From Daphnia carinata (lineage: Eukaryota > Arthropoda > Branchiopoda > Diplostraca > Daphniidae): DNA of 64,000 bases. Location of the stretch: contig NC_081335.1 in assembly GCF_022539665.2 (NCBI RefSeq), positions 4,650,001 through 4,714,000 of the forward strand, written 5' to 3'. The notes under the pieces were generated by a model. The model was not told the DNA's origin, did no database searches, and saw only the letters and a program-made list of their open reading frames with translations. Numbering within the stretch: the first letter of the stretch is position 1; each line of letters starts with the position of its first letter. This document shows positions 38,501 to 47,706 of the stretch, one piece after another. The position numbers and the translations under genes are program-made.

Positions 38501-40478
38501 GATGTTATTGCAAGTGAAAAAACTGTTTCTTGGAGATGTATTCATATCCGCCCTGGAAGAAACGGAGCAACTCACCCGTATCCTCCTACACTCGGAGCTC
38601 TCGAGATTCGTTTCGTCTTTGGTTACGCCATCATCACCTTCTGTTGTTTGTTTTTATTTATTTTTTGGCCACACTTTTGCATGGCAAACTATATGCGCGT
38701 GTCTACCGTTTTCTGTGGCAACAGGATGCTACGTACAAGAGAATTGCAACACAGATTTGAAAAGACGTTTTAAATCTTTTTTTGGTACTTTGTTAATGAT
38801 CACAAAGGAGAACTAGGATGAAAAAAAAAAAAGACAGATGGGATCAGTTAAGTAAAAAAAATGGGTCGGTGTGTCAGAAGGTCAAATACATTAACAAATA
38901 GGTCCTCTGTGTTCTGTCACAGTTCCTAATCTTGCCCACTTGCAATACGATTTTTTATATTTTTATCCACTTAAGAAACGGGGGGTGTGTTAACATACCG
39001 ATTTGCATTCTTAATTACACCGTAGAGTGGTGTGAGAAACATTGCACAATATCCAACAACTATTAGATAATCAGTTTGTGTCTGTACAAAGTGAAAATAG
39101 TTGAAATCAACAAAGGTGAAATGTAGAACAAACGGTAATGTTCCAGTTGGTAAGGCATAATCGGTTTGGAAAATCGGAATCATTGCGGCCAAGTCTGCCC
39201 CCATCACGGGGACATTTCATGCTGATTAACGGTAATCGATCCAGCCTAGTTTGAACAAGAAAAGGCCGTAATAAGGTAAGGTACTTTCGAACAAAACGCA
39301 TCAACCCAATGACACCAATTATTATATTAAAAAAATACCAAATCGAAGAGGTCGTCGTGGTAGACTGTGTCATCGTTTCAATCTGCATTCATTTTTGATT
39401 CAGGAAAATCAGAATCACGGTCAGAACATTTTCTGTTGCGCTTCTGTTGACGGTTGACTCTTGTGCCATTCCAAATTTCAATGACTTTACCAGCTGCTGG
39501 CCTGTCCTCCTGACTTACAGAAATGTTGGCTCTAATTTGTTCTGTTTGTTTGCTTTTCTAGTTCGTTCTCTGTCATTTTGAGCGAAACAGACAAATGGGA
39601 ATCAAGAATTGCCCTACAATTTTTAAAATGAATTGAATAAAAACGTCCGAGGAACATGTGTGAGCCGGAATTCTCTTGCCCATAAGCCCGTTCTTTCATG
39701 GCCGTTAAATGGCTTCGTTTGCCTTACTTTTCTTTAACTGCAACCGTCTGTTTTGAAAACAGCTGCCCCGATTTAAGAGAACAAAATAGAGACGAAAGAA
39801 TCACCTGTCTGTGTAGAAACGTTTTCATTCTTCATTTTATTCGAAACATTCAAAAACAAAACTCTGAAATAGCAACTTGATTATGCAGCTCAGTGTTCTT
39901 TTTATTGTTCCTCCACCTAACGGTACCTTACATCCTTTGAACTTTTGACTGTCAAATCGTCAAGTTTATACCGATACCTCACAAGTATAATATGTTTAAG
40001 AAGTAAAAAAAATAAATTTGACAGTATAATAAGTGTATTGTTATTGTATGTCATGTTTAATCTCTTTGTACAATGGAAAGATAAACAAAAAAGACAAACA
40101 CACATTTAGCAGAGAACAGGCCACGCAAAATCAGCAGCTAAGTGCTTGTGTCTTTTTCTTTTTTTTTTCGCGTTCCTCGTGACAGCTGTGTTGATAATAG
40201 AAAGGCGTTATAAGTAGACAGGCAGGGTGACATCTCCTTTTGTTTTGGTTTAGCAGGAATAAATAAAAATGAACCCGAGGAGGAACAACAACAGAAATGG
40301 GAACTTGAAAATTGCGCTCTTCAACACCATGGAGCCGCAATGAACCGAATAATTAACCGTTTGTGCTTTTTTTACTAGTTAAGTAAGAAACGAATTTGTG
40401 CAAATTAAAAATGAGAATTCCATGCAAATCAGCTAAACACAACAGCAAAAGATTTTGAAATCTAAAAAAAAAGAAAGA
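35502..40478. other. 5 kb spacer between genes H and G
   Basis: Mostly AT-rich with homopolymer runs, a short CA repeat near 36222 and a Pro/Gly-coding simple stretch at about 36740-36780. ORFs at 36357-36890, 38198-38816 and 38971-39388 have no recognisable domains. The last pair encodes hydrophobic stretches in two overlapping frames and ends at a fair donor (about 38999, minus), so it could be a decayed membrane-protein exon. I cannot support a gene here. Confidence 0.4.
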
Positions 40479-40496
40479 CCGGAGGAATTCCTCCGG
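40479..40496. repeat. 18-bp perfect palindrome downstream of gene G
   Basis: CCGGAGGAATTCCTCCGG is its own reverse complement. It lies 66 bp past the gene G stop codon, in the expected 3'UTR. A transcript could form a hairpin with a tight or absent loop, or the DNA could bind a dimeric factor. No function is known to me. Confidence 0.6.
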
Positions 40497-40561
40497 ACCG
40501 CGTGTTGCTATGCGTGCGACGTGATCGATGCTGTTTTACATATAGAAATTAAATGAACTGG

Positions 40562-41559
40562 CTATTCGCTGTGGCTTTTGAGTTTCTTGAGGAACGTCTC
40601 CTTGACGCTGAACTCGCACGTATCAAACACGTCTTTGCATTCCTTGTCGTGTAGAGAGCGTCCCTTGTCAGCAGCATCCTGGTAGTCGTCGATCATGTTC
40701 TTCATTGCATCCGGTATGTTAAACACGGACAGGTAGCGAGCATACCTGCGTGATTCAAATGTTGATTATAATATTTTTATAAAAAGAACCACTGTGCATA
40801 TCAAGAAGCAAAAAAAAAAGCAAGGCATACCCGAATGCGTTGACGATTTTGGAAGCAGCAGGACCTAGAGCTTTCTCGTTCTGGTGGATTTCGCAGAGGA
40901 TGCGTTTCTGGCAGTTGGGATCGTGGACGTCCAATTTACGCCACATCTCTTCCATCATGGAGATGTAGTCAATAATTTTGAGGCTGTCCCAGTCCATTGG
41001 TGAGTCGCTCGATCTACAAAACATTTCAAAAAGAACGTTTAAAACATTTGGCGGGGCTAAATTTGAAAGCGAAAATGAGTTTGAAATATGCAAAAATCGG
41101 TGCTGAGTGCGACGAAATGTTTTTGGAAGGGCGTGACCCGGACCTGGCATAACCGTAATGACTACCAGAACCGGTACCAAAGGTACCGGTTCCGCTGCTG
41201 CCGTATGAACTGTAACCGCCCGATCCGTAGGTCGTTTGACCTTTCATCATCAACTTGTTGGAAACAACGTGGTAGATGAGGAATCCCAAAGCCGAAAGAA
41301 GAGCGGCCGTGCCGAGCAATGCCAACAAGGCGCCCGTCGTGTTCAAGTTGAGCAAATTGCCGGCGCCTGTCGGTAGAATGAGAAACAAACGAGGATCGAG
41401 CGTTTGCTCTCCACCGTCGTCTTCATTCTCTTCGAGCGCTTGACCCCCGTCGTCTGTAATATCGTCCTGGAACGCTTCCCAGTCCTCGGCTCGACTTGAT
41501 CGAACTAACAACGTCACGAAGACGAGACAGGACAGCAGGATCCAATTACGAGATGCCAT
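40562..41559 (-). CDS. Gene G: four-cysteine (DM4/DM12-like) membrane protein
   Basis: Exons 41559-41144, 41013-40831 and 40745-40562, about 260 residues. Signal peptide (MASRNWILLSCLVFVTLLVRSSRA), a strongly acidic ectodomain, an NTT sequon directly before the membrane segment (about GALLALLGTAALLSALGFLIYHVV), then a Gly/Ser/Tyr repeat tail (YGSGGYSSYGSSGTG). The second exon, entered in phase 2, begins SSDSPMDWDSLKIIDYI and carries NCQKRILCEIH (C-x5-C). The third carries ECKDVFDTC (C-x6-C). The intron between them is phase 2. The first exon's donor (CAG/GTCCGG) is weak. The two cysteine exons are the nearest compatible downstream partners for the orphan first exons of genes F and E. Confidence 0.82.
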
Positions 41560-41813
41560 CGTAACGAGTACAATCTGTTTGTTTTTTCCCGCTTTCGCCT
41601 TTATGCTACACACTTGGACAGTTTGGGATTTTACTAATTTAACTTTAGTAGCTTTAACTTTTTGATGGCAATGAAACAAAAATTCAAACAGAAGCAGAAA
41701 AAGATTGTGAATATTTGAGAAAATGAAGAACGACTGCTGAAGGTACTGAAGAACGATCGTTCAATCGGAGTGAAAGATGAGATCTGATGTCGTCCGTCTA
41801 ATTACCGGCCCTA

Positions 41814-41821
41814 CTTATATA
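41814..41821 (-). promoter_or_regulatory. TATA box of gene G
   Basis: TATATAAG on the minus strand lies about 255 bp before the gene G ATG, with a start expected near 41788 and an uninterrupted 5'UTR to 41560. Confidence 0.5.
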
Positions 41822-41829
41822 TTCAAGGG

Positions 41830-43270
41830 AGGAGCCAACCGGAAGCTGGTGCTTTTTTTCTTTGATGGACGCGGATGTTCTCTTCTACGGGTTCTCCGCC
41901 TCGTCTACTGCCGACGAATCAAAAGGAAAACTAGATCACTGATCACAGCATCCGTCACGAGCAAGTTGAAAACATAGCGACTATCATAGGGAAGGCAGCA
42001 ACGGCGTCGCGGCGCGTCGAGTCGAATCTTTTTTTCATTATTTTCAAATATTGAATAGACGTTTTGCGCCCCCTTTTTTTATTTAAAAGAATACAGTATC
42101 ACCTTTCCGCTTGGTCAACGCGGCGGCTAATACCCCGTTTTCATTTTGTTTCGTGTTCCTCCTCTCTACGTTCAGTGTCTGCCAACATGGAACGATGGAA
42201 TCAGCCAGACTGTTCTCGTTTCATTCAATCTCCATTTAAATGATTTGCATAGTGTGAGTGTTGTATTTAAATCAAGATTAGATTGAGGTCCCCGTGCTCA
42301 TTAATGATAATGGGTGTCTACTCAACTATCACTTGTGGCCTATATAAAAAAAAACAAGAGCGCTATTGAGATACCCTGTCAGTTATCAATCATCAAACAA
42401 TGAATTAAGAGATTAATGAATACAAGAATCGATAGTGACGTTATTGCTCGCATAAAACCTGACTGAGAAAAGAGTATGTTCCGCCAACAGACACATCAGG
42501 GTCATCTTTTTTAACGCTTGCATTATACCGGCTGTAGAGTGTTTTTCAGTTTGTTCTCCATCTTAAATCATTCTTCGTTGTTGTTTTCTATCTTACAATG
42601 CCAAGAGTTACGGTTTTTTTCCCCTTTGTTTACAAAAATCTACGTTTCTGGCAAACTTCTCATGAATTCTTCCGGCTACAGCTATTAATTGCAACAGCAT
42701 TCAGTTAAGCTATCTTAACAAATACGCTTTAAAATGTTTACTGAGTTACATTCCAGACATTATTTGAATTCCTTTCGTAGATTTATTGCCATTAAGATGA
42801 ACGACCCTGGCTATTTCCCGTGTAATTTCATTTGACTTTACCATGTTCCTCACAGCTAAGAACTACGTATGGAAATGAAATCATTTCGAAACTGTATTAT
42901 CAACTTCCCCCATCGGGTCGTTCACGTAAGGAAATTGCCGGTGGACGGAACACCAAGAAATAGTGCAATGACCTTTCGTGCGCTTGTCGCCAACTCGTGT
43001 GACAACTTCCCGTCAATAGACATCCGCATCGTTCGTGTCTTTTGTCAGGCACAACAAAAAAAAGTGTAAAAAAAGCAAACAGATTGCCATCTGTTGTGGT
43101 GCACGTAGATGTTTAGCGTGCCATATATAAACGAAGCGTGCGGAAGTGTGACATTTTCTTTTTCGGCAGATAACCGACACTCTTCGGCCATCTACTGAGT
43201 GAAAACAAATCAAAGGTGCTTGTTTGCTAAAAAAAAAAAAGAGCTGCAATCTAACGGTTGCTCGTCGATC
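41830..43270. other. Spacer downstream of gene F's first exon
   Basis: I searched the minus strand here for a cysteine-pair exon belonging to gene F and found none. Two plus-strand TATA-like boxes (42341-42350, with a TCAGTT initiator-like site near 42379, and 43124-43131) are not followed by coding sequence I can support. Confidence 0.45.
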
Positions 43271-43274
43271 TTAC

Positions 43275-43684
43275 CGCGCTACTGGCTGACTCTGATAGCC
43301 CAACTTTGAATAAGGTTCGTAGACGTATTGATGTGCCTGCGGCTGCGTGTAATATTGGCTCTGCTGGTAGCTTCCCGCTGGATAACCGGATTGAGTCAAC
43401 CAAGGTGAAAACAGGTTGCCTCCCGTCTTCAATCCGTGATGATTGAAAATCAAGGAGATGAGGACTATAGCCCCGATGACGAGAGCTACGATGCCCACCG
43501 TCGAGACCAACATGGCACCACCTGATCCTAGAGGAATCAACGTGCTGTTCTGGTTGTTGAAATAAAGACGGCCATTTTGATTATCTTGAGGCTCGTTGGA
43601 TTCTCCTATTTCGGCTCTGGTCATCGAAAGCACCAAGAGGAAAACGGCCAAATGGGCCGCTCGTTTAAAACGTCCGCAAGACAT
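43275..43684 (-). CDS. Gene F: first coding exon of a cluster-type membrane protein
   Basis: The exon runs from ATG 43684 to a strong donor at 43275 (CGCG/GTAAGA, phase 2), 136 complete codons. The sequence before the ATG (TTTATTTTTAG) is a good acceptor, implying a non-coding first exon upstream. Signal peptide (about HLAVFLLVLSMTRA), short ectodomain with an NST sequon, a membrane segment (about VSTVGIVALVIGAIVLISLIF), and a Tyr/Gln-rich tail ending QSQPVAR. It matches genes C and G in plan and in its phase-2 exit. No cysteine exon follows before gene G's promoter. Either it splices to G's cysteine exons at 41013 and 40745, or it terminates at the TAA formed by the unspliced donor. No function can be assigned. 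Confidence 0.65.
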
Positions 43685-44169
43685 GATTTTCTAAAAATAA
43701 AACAAGCAATAAACTTGATTCGTCTCGATTTATTGCAAGCACGAACATTACGTTCCCTTTTGATTTTAATTGATGTTAAACTGTGTTGATAACAGTCAAT
43801 GGTGAGGGTACAATTAGTGATTGACTGCGTGCCTGAGAGTGCTTTAGTGCGTGTGGCCGTCTTGTTACGGACTTACGTGCGTGAAAGTGTCTTACAAACC
43901 TCTAGAATTCGTCAGCCAGCATCCATTTTTCAGATTCTAATTAGAATTAAAAACAATAACTGCTATCCTAGCTTGATTATTCATAAATGCACGTCTGAGG
44001 TTAGAAAAGAGTATAGATCCCTCCCGTGACGAAAGAAATAATTCCACGTTCTTAAACGATCCGTAGCAGATGGCTCGATCGTAGGTAAACGCTGGTTGTG
44101 GTAAACACCGAAGAATGTTAATTACAACTAGATTGTTTAAACCGAGTTAAATTCTTTGAAAAAAAAACA

Positions 44170-44596
44170 CTAGCCCATTAAGAATGCAACGGTTCTTTCA
44201 TTGCTGTTCCAATAAAAGCATGTCGATGTCGATTGTTTTGCAACTCTTTTTGGAATGCGGTAGGTCGCAATCTTCACGTCTTTTCCAAAAGCCATCTGTC
44301 CATCCATGTTCCTAAAGATGATGACTTTAACCTTACCTGACAGATCGATGGAGATGATCGAGCCAGTCTACGCGTTCCAGCTGCGTCAAATAATAGAGAT
44401 CTGCTTTTTTCTTGGCTGCTGCTGCGAAGGCGATGATCAGCGATGAAGCGATGACGGCCAAGATGATTAGCACACCGCAATAGATTACGATCGTGTTTAA
44501 ATTCGTGCCCTCGTACAGGTTCACGATGAGTCCTCTAGCCGTCTCTCCAGTTTTGCGTGCGGCCGTCACCAACAGATTAGGTACGTCAACAAACAT
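44170..44596 (-). CDS. Gene E: cluster-related membrane protein without cysteine domain
   Basis: The main exon runs from ATG 44596 to 44337 with a strong phase-2 donor (TCAG/GTAAGG). It begins at an acceptor near 44656, so an upstream exon exists. No ATG is seen in the likely non-coding first exon (about 45450-45241, donor CCGT/GTAAGT, TATA near 45480). The protein lacks a clear signal peptide and has one membrane segment (about TIVIYCGVLIILAVIASSLII) followed by an Ala/Lys stretch and ERVDWLDHLHRSVR. A nearby in-frame final exon (44311-44170) would add 46 residues with a single cysteine, giving about 133 residues. Alternatively it splices to gene G's cysteine exons, also in phase. Membership in the family is inferred from position, exon phase and layout and is weaker than for F and G. 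Confidence 0.5.
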
Positions 44597-45477
44597 GTTT
44601 GGATTGTTGTTGTTTTGGATGAATTGTTTTACCACTACGTTGTAACTAGCGTTATGCACTGTAATTATTCACTATCCGTAGGCTGGTGCAATTATCGTGA
44701 TTCGTGCAAGTAGGTGGTTTTCAGGTTACTTATTAGTTTAAATTGATATATTACAAAAGCTTTTGATTGCCTGGCATTTAGACGTAAAAGATTTACTATT
44801 CACTTTCTTATTCTCTGGTTTCGGAATGAATGATTTGTAAAGAGTTTCAGTTTGCGGATAGCCAAAATCGATTAGTGATAAACAGAGGGCGTAAGTAATG
44901 GATGTCTAGCCACTCAAACTGCTAAAGTACTAATGGAATGATAAAAAGACAATCTGCAATTCTCAAGTTCTAGGACATAAAGATTTCAACGAACAGAAAC
45001 TACCAAGAGTTTTCAATAGATTCAATAGAACAAACGTCAATACGAAATTCAGTGTAGTTATAAAATAAATCTGAATACTACTTTAGAACGATTTGAAACT
45101 GGGAGTTTGGTTCCTTAGGAAGAAGAGGTCGGTGCTGAATGAAGGCAAGCGATGTACTAAAGCGTGCTGATTATGTGGCGCTGCCTTTTTGTGTTTTGCA
45201 TCTCGTTAGGACTCTTTTTCTCGGTGAGACATGCACTTACACGGAATTTGACGGACGTGGAAGGACCACCTGTTGCAGACTGCTCCGTTCGTAGACAATA
45301 GGGACCTCCCGCTCGCAAAACTATACAACGCTTCCTAACCAGTGGTTATCGATGATCGCAACAACTCCGCCTCCTTGAACAAGGTAAGAAAACGAATCGA
45401 GGATTTTTCAAGTCAAGTTCAAGTTGACGACAAGTGATGAAGACGGTGACTGTACCATTTCATCTTCACGTTCTCTG

Positions 45478-45489
45478 CTATATATACGC
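45478..45489 (-). promoter_or_regulatory. TATA box of gene E
   Basis: A TATATATA stretch on the minus strand, with a start expected near 45450, leads into a sequence with no ATG that ends at a strong donor at 45241. It fits a non-coding first exon for gene E. Confidence 0.4.
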
Positions 45490-45499
45490 AGGCTAGGGT

Positions 45500-47706
45500 G
45501 GTAGCTTTTCTATTGACGGATGACGTCAAAGCGGAAGCCAAAAACGATAGGTGAAAATTAAAAATTGAAACGCATTTCTATGATGTTATTAGTCCTGACG
45601 AATGTACCGTTGTTTTTTTTAGGGTGTCAAAGGCCGTGCATGGATGCAAAGACACTTAGATCCGCCTTTTTGCTGAAAGAATGTAGTCTATGACATCGGG
45701 AGAAAACGTTAAAAACGATGACAAGAAGAATAAATCAAAACGCTTCCGCTTCCCTTCAATGAAAATATCGAAATGCGACCTAAATTCATTTAACCTCTTT
45801 TCGATGCTATTAATATCGCTGACGCTGATACCGTCGAGAAAGCGTAACATCCTATAACAAACATAGAAGCAGAGTAAAAATACTCTTTTTCAAGAAAGAC
45901 AGTCAGAAAGCACACTAGGTTCATTTTACGCGTTTAGTCAGGTCAATGTTAATTGGATAGAATAATTACTGCCTTTTTAGGAGACTAAGAAAGAAGCTGA
46001 TTTGTTGAGCAGTGTTAGTAATAAAAGACCTTGAGTGTCAGCCACTTAGAGCAATTCTTTTTTGTTTTTTTAAACGGTACATTTCTAAACTGGAATCGCC
46101 TTTGATTGCCGGTATCCGGGGTCGATGCAAAGACGCATTATCCCCCCCAAATTCCAGCGAAATGGTGACAAATTATACATGCAAATATTAAAAGCAAAGT
46201 CTTTAGTTCTTGAAAGGCTAAACGAAACAAGACATATGGTAAAAGCATCGAGGATTAAAAAAAGCGGAAACCCGAATTACATATTGGCAGGCGTGACCCC
46301 GTAAACTAAAAAAAACAGAATTCTTTTTTCAGAGTTTGCTGGGCCATGTCGATGACGAGTGTTGTCTTCCACATATGAAGAGCTTCTTTCTTGTGGTAAG
46401 TCTGGGTCTCCTTGCTTCAAATTTATGTGAACCGGCTATCCCTTTAATTGGTCAGCGGAATGAGACGACATTTCATTTCAGCATACATCTTTTATTTTTG
46501 GTTTAACCACAACTAAATCATTCTTCCATGGTTTGACGGTCAGACAAAATGTTTCTTCGTAACATCTCGGAAGCTGGATTGCTTCATTTCATTGCTGCCC
46601 GTCTCCAACTTTGGATATTTTGCGGTGGTCTTAGTTGAAATAGTTTGCGATAAAGTTCGGTCTGTCAAACGAAACAACTTCTGTCGAGAGAAACTAGGTT
46701 ACTAGGAATGTGATAATTACCCGTCCGTTTTTGGACGGCCCGTGGGAATGGGTGGAAATCTGAATTCTCCTGACTTTTGGAGCTCTTTTCAAAACAAAAT
46801 AGAACAATGCAGGACTACAACGGATTGGCGTTTGAGGCTAACTCGACCGAGTCAACGTTGATGAGTGTATTAAGAAATTTAAACTTTTCGTTTAATCTAC
46901 TTGAATGCAGCAGCGACTAATCAAGGAAATGGTTAAAAGAAAAGAGGTATTGCTAGACGTGAAGACCAGCATACGGTGCGGAGGGATTAGCTGGGGCGAA
47001 CAAAGCATGATAAAATAGTTTTTTTTTCTTCTCATAATAGAATATAACAGGTGATCGAACATATCGACATTATTCAAAGCGTGTGGAGGAAAGCTTGCCT
47101 ATACCATTGTTATGCTTCAGCGTTTCAAAAAAAAAAATTGAATCCAACATCCTGCTAAAGTAAAATACCATCGTCACACACGCGCATGATGTTCTACATT
47201 ACTTTAGCTGCCAAGCCCTTGTCCTGAATAAAAATCAATGGAGTAGATGTTCACAAAAAGTGGAGAAGATGAGGAATTTTCCAGCCAGAAAAAAAATATC
47301 TAATAATAAAATTGAAAAAAAAAAAAATAGACAGATGTACAAAAAAAAGGAACAGGTATATGATACAAGATGGGAAGACGATTGGACATCAAGGATTGCG
47401 AGGGAACAAAGTAAGTTCATGAAATTGGCCAACGTGAAAGGCAAAATATTTATGTGTTCGCTAGAAAGTCATGTGCATTTACGTTTTTCCTCTCCAGTTT
47501 TGTCGTATTCTATTTCAGTTTCCTACTTGCTGAACGCTTGTTTACAAACGTTTATGCGCATTTAGTCCAAGTGAACTGCTTTTGAAATTTTTCAATGTCG
47601 AAGAACTCGGCGTCGTTTTCAATCCAGTGTCAGAATCAATCATCTTGAAACAACAAAGAACAGACGTGCAAAGTCAATAACTGGAAAAAAAATTAACAAG
47701 TTCCAT
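45500..47706. other. Spacer between gene E and ECT2
   Basis: No gene I can name. Two exon-like pieces stand out. One is a 63-nt plus-strand segment at 46333-46395, flanked by a strong acceptor and a GTAAGT donor and open in phase 0. The other is a minus-strand ORF at 45850-45656 that begins right after a good acceptor (TTTGTTATAG). Neither connects to a recognisable protein. Confidence 0.4.

Noticed and set aside
38486-38816. Three overlapping plus-strand ORFs
   Set aside because: All three frames are open by composition; no signal peptide, domain or splice support.
38971-39388. Two overlapping hydrophobic minus-strand ORFs, considered as a chemoreceptor remnant
   Set aside because: They are in different frames, no family motif is recognisable, and no acceptor links them in frame.
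13785-44596. Osiris gene family as identity of the cluster
   Set aside because: Osiris proteins have a different cysteine layout and a DUF1676 domain with an AQXAPAY-type motif, which is absent here.
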